Shown one piece after another: positions 7,959-14,938 of a DNA stretch of 20,473 nt. Below the pieces are notes generated by a model. The model saw only the letters and a program-made list of their open reading frames with translations, was not told the origin of the DNA and searched no databases. How positions within the stretch are numbered: the first letter of the stretch is position 1; the number at the start of each line of letters is the position of its first letter. Made by a program: the position numbers and the translations under genes. The stretch comes from JAXGQD01 sp964401615 (lineage in GTDB: Bacteria; Bacillota; Clostridia; Saccharofermentanales; Fastidiosipilaceae): NCBI GenBank assembly GCA_964401615.1, contig CAYNZF010000034.1:1-20473 (forward strand), written 5' to 3'.

Positions 7959-8636
7959 TTATGCTTCTGACTCTTTAACAGGAACAATTTCAGTCCCGTA
8001 GGCTAAAAAGTCCATCGGCCAATCGTGTCCATCCGCTGCCAGCGTTTCACCGGCCAATTGCTCTTTATAACCCACCACGACGCAGGTCGGTCTGGCACCC
8101 AGCGCGGCCAAGGCACTCAAGTATCGGTCATAGCAACCTGCTCCCTGACCTATTCGTGTACCGTATTCATCGAAAGCGACACAGGGCAAAAGCACCACAT
8201 CCGGAATCAGATCAGCATTCAAATCCGCATCAGCGGGTTCAGGTATGCCCAGCCGGCCGTTCTTGCAGCGGTCACAGTGATGCCCCGGACTGCTGCGGTA
8301 AAGCCCAAAAATCAGCTCCAAATTTCCGGCCTCGCTCTGGTAAGTTTTAGGGATATAAAACTCGAGGAGGCCTTCCTCAACCGCCCGTGACAGTTCATCT
8401 TCCAGCAAAGGCTCAAGAGTCAATTCCGAACCAATGGCCATATAGGCGCAGACCCTGAGCGCTTCAGTTGCCTGATCACGTCTCTTTTCGATAAGCTCCG
8501 CCAAAAAAACAGCCAGAGCACGATTCACGCTCAGGCTTTGAGACAGGCGCTCGACTTCGGGAATTTCAGTTCTTCTTTGGCGAAAATAGCGTCGTTGTGA
8601 CGCTTTTGTGTCGGGTAGATTTTTGTCAGCGAACAT
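7959..8636 (-). CDS. 5-formyltetrahydrofolate cyclo-ligase family protein
   Basis: The product (225 residues) resembles 5-formyltetrahydrofolate cyclo-ligase (YgfA/YqgN/MTHFS), which uses ATP to convert 5-formyl-THF to 5,10-methenyl-THF. The N-terminal basic segment (KASQRRYFRQRR) fits the family, which is usually about 180-200 residues. The central YIPKTY and the C-terminal signature LLPCVAFDEYGTRIGQGAGCYDRYL (the ATP-binding GxGxGxYDR region, here GQGAGCYDR) are clear. A small cysteine/histidine-rich insert, PGHHCDRCKNG, comes before GIPEP and is not usual. It is the first gene of the operon with UPF0237 and UPF0210. The start at 8636 has only a weak purine site. It is divergent from the broken sortase gene across 79 bases. 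Confidence 0.9.
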   Translation of the reverse strand: MFADKNLPDTKASQRRYFRQRRTEIPEVERLSQSLSVNRALAVFLAELIEKRRDQATEALRVCAYMAIGSELTLEPLLEDELSRAVEEGLLEFYIPKTYQSEAGNLELIFGLYRSSPGHHCDRCKNGRLGIPEPADADLNADLIPDVVLLPCVAFDEYGTRIGQGAGCYDRYLSALAALGARPTCVVVGYKEQLAGETLAADGHDWPMDFLAYGTEIVPVKESEA

Positions 8637-8715
8637 AGCAATCTCACTTTCATCGATATAAAATTTGTTTGTGCATGTGCTAGACTAAAGAAAAGCGCAA
8701 AACACCGAGGTAACA

Positions 8716-9569
8716 ATGAAAAAGAACGATACGAAAAAGCCCGGCTCACCCGACAGGCCCTTCATTGGGGAAGTGCAGGACATGAGCACGCCGCTTCAAG
8801 GCAAACGTCGCAGAAAAACCTGGTTTGATCATCTGCTGACGCTTCTTATTATTGCACTTTTTGCCGTCGGTTTGTACCTCCTGCTCAGGCCGAGCTACGT
8901 ACGCTGGAGTCGTGCGAGATTGGCTCAAGAACTGCAGAGCGCAGTGAACAACAACGAAACGCTGCAGATATCATATGACCCGGAGGCTAATCGCATCCAG
9001 GAAGCTGAGTATGATTACTATGAGATCGACGCCGCCGGAAAAATTATTGGGGTGGATCCTCCCGCTACCAGCGCCACAGCGACGACCATCAGCCAGGGAT
9101 TGCGCTATATGACCCCGATTGGTCGTTTGGAAATACCCCTGCTCAAAGTCAATATCCCCTTGATCAAGGAACTTGACTACTACGCCATGTATTACGCGGC
9201 CAGCCACTGGAACCGGACACCTTTGCCGGACCAGCCCGGAAACAGCGCTATCTTCATCCACAGGGATTCTTATGATGACTATGATTTTACGACCCTATTT
9301 ACGTCACTTATAAAGGCGAAAGGCACCGTTACACGATCATCAATTTTGACACGGTTTTGCCCACGGATACCATCAATACGCTCTTGACAAAGTACCAGAG
9401 CGATTCGACTCGGTACATAACTCTCGTGACCTGTACCCCCATTCCCGGTGCGGGTGTTGAGGCATATACACATCGTTTGTTGATCACAGCCATTCTCAAT
9501 GATGAAGCACCGCCAGAGACCACAAAATCAAACGTTGCTACGCTCGAAACTGCACAGCCTGTCCGTTGA
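8716..9569 (+). pseudogene. Sortase (class not assigned) split by a frame change
   Basis: The first frame (from ATG 8716, GAGGTAA upstream) encodes a cytoplasmic basic N terminus, one membrane helix at about residues 36-57, and the sortase core up to NSAIFIHRDS, with the presumed catalytic His182. It then runs out of homology after YDFTTL near 9297. The rest of the enzyme continues in the -1 (or +2) frame from about 9285 to a TGA at 9567-9569: DPIYVTYKGERHRYTI, the active-site TLVTCTP (Cys codon 9432-9434), and YTHRLLI with the catalytic Arg (9474-9476). The two halves overlap and lack the few residues usually found between the His segment and the IYV strand, which suggests a small deletion that is not a multiple of three. 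A stop at 9282-9284 closes the second frame upstream. Functional enzyme is not expected unless this is a sequence error. No LPxTG-type substrate was found nearby. Confidence 0.85.
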
Positions 9570-9612
9570 ACTCGCTCTTTGTCCGGACTACACCCGCTGA
9601 ATTGAAGAGAAA

Positions 9613-9634
9613 AAAAGCGGCCGCAGCCGCTTTT
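9613..9634. terminator. Bidirectional intrinsic terminator between sortase and glgP
   Basis: AAAAGCGGC (9613-9621) pairs with GCCGCTTTT (9626-9634) around a CGCA loop. The A-rich left flank and T-rich right flank make it work in both directions, so it can end both the sortase transcript and the glgP transcript, whose stop codon is at 9657-9659. Confidence 0.85.
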
Positions 9635-9656
9635 ATTGATTGATCCCTTACCGGCT

Positions 9657-12035
9657 TCAAATCTTGATTGGATTGAGGTGCCAAATTTCATCTGCATAAT
9701 CTTGAATCGTGCGATCAGAGCTGAAACGGCCGGAGTTGGTGATGTTGATCCAGCATTTCCTGGCCCAGCCTTCTTTATCCAGGTAATCATTGGCCATAAG
9801 ATCACGGCAAATACGATAGTCGTTGAAATCTCCAAGCACGTAATATGGGTCGGGTGCTTCCCAACTGGAACCGCTCATCAAACTATTGTAGATGTCTTGG
9901 AACATACCCGTTTGATTGTCGTTCAAGGTCCCATCGACAAGGGCGTCCATGACGCGTCTCAGGCCGGGAATGTTTTCATACTGCCAGCGGGGGTTGTAGT
10001 AAGCCTTGGTTTGAGGCAAGTCTTCGACGCGCACACCGAAAATGTAGGCATTATCTTTACCCGCTGCTTCAACGATCTCAACATTGGCTCCATCATATGT
10101 ACCCAAGGTCAGTGCGCCATTCATCATGAACTTCATATTCGAGGTTCCGGAGGCTTCCATTCCCGCCGTTGAGATCTGTTCCGAAATATCCGTCGCGGGG
10201 ATGATCATTTCTGCCTTGGAAACATTGTAGTTCGGTACAAAAATCACCTGGATTATGTCCTTTGTGTCTTGATCATTGTTGATCAGATTGGCGATTTCAT
10301 TGATCAGTTTGATGATCGCTTTCGCTCTGACATAGCCCGGGGCAGATTTCGCGCCGAAGATGAAGACACGCGGCACAACTTTTAGACTCGGATTGGCTTT
10401 GATGCGGAAATAGAGATCGAGGATGTAAAAGGCGTTCATCAACTGCCTTTTATATTCGTGCAGACGCTTGATTTGGACGTCGAAGGCGGCGTCAGGATTC
10501 AAAGTCACGTCATACTTATTCTTTATGTAATCGCAAAGCAGCACTTTGTTTTGATGTTTAATGTCCCAAAGGCGCTGCATCACCTCTTTGTCGTCTTTGA
10601 ATTTTTCCAGCTTTTTCAGTTGTTCCAAATCCGTGATCCAGTCTTCATTGCCCGCTAATTCGGTCAAAAGCGCGGATAAAGGCTGGTTTGACATGCGCAG
10701 CCAGCGTCTGGGTGTGACCCCGTTCGTTTTATTGCTGAATTTTTCCGGCCACAGCGCATACCATTCTTTCAAGGTGTCCGCCTTCAAAATCGAGGTGTGC
10801 AAAGCGGCTACCCCGTTGATGGAGAAGGCCGCGTAGCAAGCAAGCCAAGCCATGCGCACCTGGCCGTTACCGAGCGGAGCCAGATAATCAATGCGATCCT
10901 GACGCATTCCACGTGCGGACATTTCTGCTCTGAACTGGCGATCGATCTCCGTAATGATTTCAAGAATACGCGGAAAGAGGAAACGGAAAATCTGCATGTC
11001 CCACTTCTCCATCGCTTCCGCCAATATCGTGTGATTGGTGTAGGCAAAAGATCGAGTCGTCACTTGCCAGGCATCCGCCCATGACAAACCATGCTCATCC
11101 ATCAGCAAGCGCATCAGTTCGGCAACACCGATGACCGGATGTGTGTCATTGAGCTGGAAGATGTTGAATTGATGAAAATTCAGTAAATCAGTACCATGAT
11201 TTCGTATGTAATCACGAAGGGTATTTTGCAATGTCGCGCTGACAAAGAAGTATTGTTGGCGGACCCTAAGGACCTTACCATCATAAGAGGTATCGTTGGG
11301 ATATAACACGCGCCAAATATCTTCGGTGCGGTTTTTCACGACCAGAGCGTCATCAAAACGTTGGCTGTTAAAGAGGTTGTAGTCAAATTCTTCCACCGGC
11401 TCAGCCTTCCACAAGCGCAGTGTGTTGATGTTCTTGGTGCCATAACCGGTGATGGGCATGTCGTAAGGTACGGCAAAAACATTCATGTCCGAAAAGGGCA
11501 CCACGACCTTTTCATCATCTCTCATCAAGGTAAAGGGGTAACCATCTTCCATCCAGACATCGGGATGTTCTTTTTGGAAGCCATTGTCAAAGCTTTGTTT
11601 AAAAAGACCGAAACGGTACATGATGCCATAACCGTAGACAGGTAAGTTTTTGGTCGCACAAGAATCCAGAAAACAAGCTGCCAAACGTCCCAGGCCCCCA
11701 TTGCCTAGCGCCGCGTCGCTGCCGTTTTCCAAGATGTCGCTGATGTTTAAACCATAAGTCGCCAGTGCATCCTTCGCGCCTTCGAACATATTGCGGTTGA
11801 CCAGATTGTTTAAAAGCGATCTGCCCATCAGAAACTCAGCGGATAGGTAGTGCCCTATCCTTTTGTCTTTGTATGCATCTCTGGTTTTATCCCAATCATC
11901 CGCGAGGCTTGAGACTAAAGCTTCGGATAATCCGTACCACATTTCAAAAGGTGTCGCATTGCCCGGCATGCGGCCGGTATTTCCACGGATGGTGTAATCC
12001 AATTTTTTCACGATTTTTTCGGTAGTTCCCGACAT
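9657..12035 (-). CDS. glgP: Glycogen/maltodextrin phosphorylase
   Basis: This is a GT35 alpha-glucan phosphorylase that releases glucose 1-phosphate from glycogen, starch or maltodextrin in the cytoplasm using pyridoxal phosphate. The 792-residue product is close to the family length (about 750-840). N-terminal blocks include ALGNGGLGRLAACFLDS (residues 109-125); the PLP-site block is EASGTSNMKFMMNGALT with the cofactor lysine at residue 635, and GTYDGANVEI follows it. GGAGGAAG stands before ATG 12035. A promoter with TTTACT/TAATAT on the minus strand, covered by a perfect palindrome, lies about 86-114 bases upstream. The terminator at 9613-9634 follows. Together with the alpha-amylase at 18827-20269 it indicates use of internal or imported alpha-glucan. 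Sequence alone does not separate glycogen from maltodextrin preference. Confidence 0.96.
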   Translation of the reverse strand: MSGTTEKIVKKLDYTIRGNTGRMPGNATPFEMWYGLSEALVSSLADDWDKTRDAYKDKRIGHYLSAEFLMGRSLLNNLVNRNMFEGAKDALATYGLNISDILENGSDAALGNGGLGRLAACFLDSCATKNLPVYGYGIMYRFGLFKQSFDNGFQKEHPDVWMEDGYPFTLMRDDEKVVVPFSDMNVFAVPYDMPITGYGTKNINTLRLWKAEPVEEFDYNLFNSQRFDDALVVKNRTEDIWRVLYPNDTSYDGKVLRVRQQYFFVSATLQNTLRDYIRNHGTDLLNFHQFNIFQLNDTHPVIGVAELMRLLMDEHGLSWADAWQVTTRSFAYTNHTILAEAMEKWDMQIFRFLFPRILEIITEIDRQFRAEMSARGMRQDRIDYLAPLGNGQVRMAWLACYAAFSINGVAALHTSILKADTLKEWYALWPEKFSNKTNGVTPRRWLRMSNQPLSALLTELAGNEDWITDLEQLKKLEKFKDDKEVMQRLWDIKHQNKVLLCDYIKNKYDVTLNPDAAFDVQIKRLHEYKRQLMNAFYILDLYFRIKANPSLKVVPRVFIFGAKSAPGYVRAKAIIKLINEIANLINNDQDTKDIIQVIFVPNYNVSKAEMIIPATDISEQISTAGMEASGTSNMKFMMNGALTLGTYDGANVEIVEAAGKDNAYIFGVRVEDLPQTKAYYNPRWQYENIPGLRRVMDALVDGTLNDNQTGMFQDIYNSLMSGSSWEAPDPYYVLGDFNDYRICRDLMANDYLDKEGWARKCWINITNSGRFSSDRTIQDYADEIWHLNPIKI

Positions 12036-12120
12036 TCTGCTTCCTCCAATATTTACACGTCATGTTATGCTGTCGAGCGTAATGCCGCAGCGTGACTGCC
12101 TGTTACAAATCAACTAATGT

Positions 12121-12149
12121 ATATTACCTAACTTTAGCACTAAAGTAAA
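12121..12149 (-). promoter_or_regulatory. glgP promoter with an embedded palindromic operator candidate
   Basis: On the minus strand TTTACT (plus 12144-12149) and TAATAT (plus 12121-12126) are exactly 17 bases apart. The 16-bp sequence ACTTTAG-CA-CTAAAGT at 12131-12146 has perfect 7-bp arms and covers the -35 edge and the spacer, the usual place for a repressor site. The regulator is unknown; the site lacks the central CG of LacI/CcpA-type operators. Confidence 0.6.
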
Positions 12150-12194
12150 TTGCCTTTTGTGCCAATAATTCAGGTGTGAAGCGAAAATTATCAC

Positions 12195-12223
12195 TTGACT
12201 CAAACAATATCATTGATTATAAT
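12195..12223 (+). promoter_or_regulatory. Promoter of the tRNA-Met/tRNA-Tyr pair
   Basis: TTGACT (12195-12200) and TATAAT (12218-12223) are separated by 17 bases, a near-consensus housekeeping promoter. The tRNA-Met begins 32 bases after the -10. Confidence 0.88.
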
Positions 12224-12254
12224 TCCCCTTGTTGTCACTGATGTGAGAACATTT

Positions 12255-12331
12255 GGGCCTTTAGCTCAGTTGGTTAGAGCAACCGGCTCATAACCGGTCG
12301 GTCCCGGGTTCGAGTCCCTGAAGGCCCACCA
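12255..12331 (+). tRNA. tRNA-Met (CAT), elongator type
   Basis: The 77-base gene folds as a full cloverleaf with encoded CCA. The acceptor GGGCCTT/AAGGCCC pairs completely, the D arm is TAGCTCAGTTGGTTAGAGCA-like, the anticodon stem is ACCGG/CCGGT with loop CTCATAA (anticodon 12289-12291), and the T arm is GGGTTCGAGTCCC-like. The fully paired G1-C72 and lack of the three-G:C initiator stem argue against initiator tRNA. A CAT anticodon modified to lysidine (tRNA-Ile2) cannot be fully excluded, but the body looks like elongator Met. The discriminator base is A. Confidence 0.93.
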
Positions 12332-12342
12332 CAACTTAATAT

Positions 12343-12427
12343 GGGAGATTTCCCGAGCGGCCAAAGGGGGCAGACTGTAAATCTGTTGTCTCAGACTTCG
12401 GTGGTTCGAATCCACCTTCCCCCACCA
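12343..12427 (+). tRNA. tRNA-Tyr (GTA)
   Basis: This 85-base class II tRNA has a long variable arm and encoded CCA. The anticodon loop CTGTAAA gives GTA at 12377-12379. The D-arm sequence CCCGAGCGGCCAAAGGG and the T arm GGTGG-TTCGAAT-CCACC are typical of bacterial tRNA-Tyr. Aligned conventionally, the acceptor GGGAGAT faces TTCCCCC, leaving A4:C69 and T7:T66 unpaired. It lies 11 bases after tRNA-Met and shares its promoter. Confidence 0.92.
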
Positions 12428-12432
12428 CAACT

Positions 12433-12462
12433 AAGAAGGGCTGCTTTATGGCAGCCCTTCTT
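12433..12462 (+). terminator. Hairpin terminator after the tRNA pair
   Basis: AAGAAGGGCTGC (12433-12444) pairs perfectly over 12 bp with GCAGCCCTTCTT (12451-12462) around a 6-base loop. The uridine tract is weak (TTCTTCT), but the stem is strong and ends the tRNA transcript before the next promoter. Confidence 0.75.
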
Positions 12463-12530
12463 CTCACCACAAGAAGGGCATCGAGTCACTGTTTTGCTTG
12501 AAATCGTTAATTAATCTGCTGAGTTTTCAC

Positions 12531-12559
12531 TTGACATCCATTTTTTACGAAACTATCAT
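12531..12559 (+). promoter_or_regulatory. Promoter of the T-box/trpXYZ operon
   Basis: TTGACA (12531-12536) and TATCAT (12554-12559) are 17 bases apart, giving a start near 12566, just before Stem I of the T-box leader. Confidence 0.88.
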
Positions 12560-12566
12560 AATCTAA

Positions 12567-12823
12567 ACCTATGAACGAGAGTAGTAACTCAAACTTTTCT
12601 GTTTCAGAGACTTGTCGCCCGGTGTAAGACAAGCAGATGGATTGAGTGAATGGACTTGTGAGGGCCGGATGAACCTTGGCGATGCCGGGCAGTAGTTCCG
12701 GACGGTGGCTCACCGTTACAAGAGAACTGTTTAAATGAACAGGTAAAGTGAATCGGAAACGATTAATTTGGGTGGTACCGCAGGAGTTGCTCTTGTCCCT
12801 TGTATAGGACAAGCGCTTTTTTT
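12567..12823 (+). promoter_or_regulatory. T-box riboswitch, best-fit specifier UGG (Trp)
   Basis: This tRNA-sensing leader makes downstream transcription depend on uncharged tRNA. Stem I shows AGTA (12583-12586) and GAA (12648-12650) as the loop-E strands next to the helix ACTCAA/TTGAGT (12587-12592/12642-12647); the three bases after GAA are TGG (12651-12653), followed by A, the normal specifier position. The T-box sequence is at 12765-12784, with core GGGTGGTACCGC and acceptor-pairing bulge TGGT (12773-12776). The terminator CTTGTCC/GGACAAG (12792-12798/12807-12813) plus seven T follows. The bulge predicts a tRNA ending in ACCA, whereas bacterial tRNA-Trp commonly ends in GCCA, which leaves some doubt on amino-acid identity. 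The whole 434-base stretch 12428-12861 carries only the tRNA terminator, promoter, T-box and the ribosome binding site. Confidence 0.92.
12792..12823 (+). terminator. Intrinsic terminator of the T-box leader
   Basis: The stem CTTGTCC/GGACAAG has an 8-base loop (12799-12806), a mismatched GC extension at its base, and a seven-T run at 12817-12823. It overlaps the antiterminator region that starts at the T-box sequence, so the two folds are mutually exclusive. Confidence 0.9.
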
Positions 12824-12861
12824 ATGCCAAAACCCGAAGAAGGACATGTGAAGGAGAAACA

Positions 12862-13947
12862 ATGAAAACATTCAAGCAAATCGCACGCCAAGCTCTCAGC
12901 CTCGGAATCGCCGCCCTCATGACTTTTGGACTTATCGCCTGCGGCGGGACGACTACAAGTGAAACAAGTACAGAAACTACAGAGACAAGCGGAGTCGCAA
13001 GCTCAACAGCCGCCGAAGCAACAGCCACGACTGAAACGCCATCTGACAAAGTATTTAAAATCGGTGTAATCCAGTTTGCGGACCACCCCTCGTTGAAAAA
13101 CTGTTATGACGGTTTTCTGGAAGGACTGAAAGAGGCCGGTTTCGAAGTGGGTAAGAACATCGAAGTCGACTATCAGGTCGGACAAGCCAACATGGACATC
13201 GTGAATCAGGTCACCGCCAGTTTCGTCAGCAAGCGCTACGATCTGATCATGGGCATCGCCACCCCCGCTGCCCAGTCCGCATATAATGCCGCCAGTGTCA
13301 AAGGTATCCCCGTTGTTTTCAACGCCGTGTCGGATCCCATCGCGGCTGAACTCCAAAATGCGGACGGCTCCAACAAAAAAGGAGTGACAGGTACCTCAGA
13401 CGTTTTGCCGGTGGTGCAGCAATTGGAATTGATTCGCGCATTTTTACCGGAAGCCAAGACCGTCGGTATTCTCTACAACCTGGCGGAAGCCAATTCGGTC
13501 TCTACCATCAAAACCTATGAAACTGAGGCTGCCGCCTTTGGTTTTGAAATCGTGACCCAGGGCATCAACGCAGCTGCCGATGTACCCGCCGCTGCCGAAA
13601 GTCTCTCTTCCAAAGTGGATTGCATCACTAACCTGACCGACAATCTGGTCGTCCAAAACCTGCAGACCGTTTTGAGTAAAACCAGCGCTAAAAACATTCC
13701 CTACTTCGGCTCAGAAAAAGAACAAGTCACCAATGGCTGCACTGCTGCCATGGGCATTGACTACGTCAAGCTGGGCGCACAAACCGGTGAAATGGCCGCA
13801 CAAATCTTAAATGGCTCCGCTGCAGAATCCATCCCGGTCGCCGCCATCAAGGAAGCCTCACCCTTCTACAACAGTAAAGCGCTTGCCGCGCTCGGCCTCT
13901 CGCTCCCGGACAAGTACAAAGAATCACTGGTAGACGTCGCACCCTAA
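12862..13947 (+). CDS. trpX: ABC transporter solute-binding lipoprotein, TrpX type
   Basis: This is a lipid-anchored extracellular binding protein of the ABC_sub_bind (PF04392) family, 361 residues. The signal peptide ends in the lipobox LIAC with Cys27, followed by a Ser/Thr-rich linker to about residue 60. The mature domain starts KIGVIQFADHPSL and has two periplasmic-binding lobes with IATPAAQSA, VFNAVSDPIAA, the VGILYNLAEANS block and IPYFGSEKEQV. AAGGAG precedes ATG 12862. It heads the T-box operon with a type-2 permease and an ATPase, the arrangement known as trpXYZ for Trp/Tyr uptake in Gram-positives. The Trp ligand is inferred from the operon type and the UGG specifier, not from the binding pocket. 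A 14-bp hairpin follows the stop. Confidence 0.88.
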   Translation: MKTFKQIARQALSLGIAALMTFGLIACGGTTTSETSTETTETSGVASSTAAEATATTETPSDKVFKIGVIQFADHPSLKNCYDGFLEGLKEAGFEVGKNIEVDYQVGQANMDIVNQVTASFVSKRYDLIMGIATPAAQSAYNAASVKGIPVVFNAVSDPIAAELQNADGSNKKGVTGTSDVLPVVQQLELIRAFLPEAKTVGILYNLAEANSVSTIKTYETEAAAFGFEIVTQGINAAADVPAAAESLSSKVDCITNLTDNLVVQNLQTVLSKTSAKNIPYFGSEKEQVTNGCTAAMGIDYVKLGAQTGEMAAQILNGSAAESIPVAAIKEASPFYNSKALAALGLSLPDKYKESLVDVAP

Positions 13948-13966
13948 TATTGAGGACTAGTGTTAA

Positions 13967-13998
13967 AATAAGGGCAAAACTCCCGTTTTGCCCTTATT
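13967..13998 (+). terminator. Intercistronic hairpin between trpX and trpY
   Basis: AATAAGGGCAAAAC (13967-13980) pairs perfectly over 14 bp with GTTTTGCCCTTATT (13985-13998) around the loop TCCC. It follows the trpX stop by 19 bases and precedes the permease start. It may be a leaky terminator or an mRNA-stabilising stem that raises binding protein over permease. It also makes the upstream in-frame TTG at 13988 an unlikely start. Confidence 0.8.
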
Positions 13999-14035
13999 AT
14001 TTATTTTGCACGGATTAATAGCAAAGGATATTTTG

Positions 14036-14938
14036 ATGGAAATCTATCTCTCCCTCCTCATAGACATCCTGGAACAAGGTCTCATTTATGGGATCATGGT
14101 CCTGGGTGTATATATCAGTTATCGCATTCTTAACTTTCCGGATCTCTCAGTTGACGGGACATTTCCGCTTGGAGCCGCGGTCAGCACGGTGATGATCATG
14201 CGGGGAGTCAACCCCTGGCTGGCCCTTCTGGTGGCTTTGCTGGCGGGTTGTATCGCGGGTTTGGTGACCGGGCTTCTGCATGTGTACATGAAAATCTCCG
14301 GACTCTTTTCGGGCATCCTGGTCATGACTGTGATGTTTTCCATCAACCTGATCATCGTCGGAAAATCCAATCAACCCTTTTTCGAAAAACCGACCGTCTT
14401 TAATACCTTCCCCGCCACCCTCATTCCTGAAAGTCAGGAATATAATCTGCGTGTAATTTTCGTGGCCATGATTATCGTGATTTTCTGCAAAATGCTGCTG
14501 GACTGGTTTCTTCGAACCAAACGGGGCATGCTGCTGCGCGCGGTCGGTGACAACCCGCAAGTGGTCGTGGCGGTGGGAATTTCTCCGGGCAATGTCAAAA
14601 TCATGGGACTTTCCATGGCCAATGGTCTGGTTTCCCTCTCCGGCGCAGTCCTTTCTCAACAGCAGCGTTTTTTTGAAATCAGTACCGGCACCGGCATGAT
14701 GGTACTCAGTTTGGCCTCGGTCATCATCGGCCTGGTTGTCTTTAAACGCCTCAGCCTGCTCAAGGCGACGACCATGGTCATTTTCGGTTCGATCATCTAT
14801 AAAGCTCTGGTCTCTTTGGCCATCAACTTCGGGGCACCGGCGAATTACCTCAACCTAATAAGGGGTGTGCTCTTCCTGCTGGTTTTGCTGCTCAATCAGC
14901 TCAGTCAGAAAGGAGAACGACGCCATGCTGGAAATTAA
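14036..14938 (+). CDS. trpY: ABC transporter permease, TrpY type
   Basis: This integral membrane protein (300 residues) belongs to the BPD_transp_2 family (the LivH/RbsC-like permeases) with about 8-9 hydrophobic helices. Family blocks include YGIMVLGVYISYRIL, FPDLSVDGTFPLGAAV near the N terminus and AVGDNPQVVVAVGISPGNVKIMGL, the cytoplasmic loop that contacts the ATPase. I chose ATG 14036 because AAAGGA (14023-14028) is 7 bases upstream and the helix pattern starts there; the earlier in-frame TTG at 13988 lies inside the hairpin. It overlaps the ATPase gene by 14 bases, which implies coupled translation. It forms the membrane channel for the TrpX ligand. Confidence 0.9.
   Translation: MEIYLSLLIDILEQGLIYGIMVLGVYISYRILNFPDLSVDGTFPLGAAVSTVMIMRGVNPWLALLVALLAGCIAGLVTGLLHVYMKISGLFSGILVMTVMFSINLIIVGKSNQPFFEKPTVFNTFPATLIPESQEYNLRVIFVAMIIVIFCKMLLDWFLRTKRGMLLRAVGDNPQVVVAVGISPGNVKIMGLSMANGLVSLSGAVLSQQQRFFEISTGTGMMVLSLASVIIGLVVFKRLSLLKATTMVIFGSIIYKALVSLAINFGAPANYLNLIRGVLFLLVLLLNQLSQKGERRHAGN

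Noticed and set aside
8620..8632. LPDTK near the N terminus of the cyclo-ligase as a sortase motif
   Set aside because: Sortase signals are C-terminal and followed by a membrane helix and basic tail; this one is N-terminal in a cytoplasmic enzyme.
9285..9400. Programmed -1 ribosomal frameshift in the sortase gene
   Set aside because: No X-XXY-YYZ slippery heptamer in the right register is seen, and a shift in the overlap would still lack conserved residues between the His segment and the IYV strand; deletion or sequence error fits better.
12321..12437. CCACCACAACT repeated after both tRNAs as a direct repeat or attachment site
   Set aside because: Six to seven bases are the shared tRNA 3' end; the remaining ACAACT is too short to support an att site and no integrase is present.
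12507..12812. Minus-strand open frame of 101 codons
   Set aside because: It lies entirely in the T-box leader and its promoter; the RNA structure explains the sequence.
12822..13356. Minus-strand open frames opposite trpX
   Set aside because: They are composition shadows of the trpX linker and binding domain, with no initiation signals or homology.
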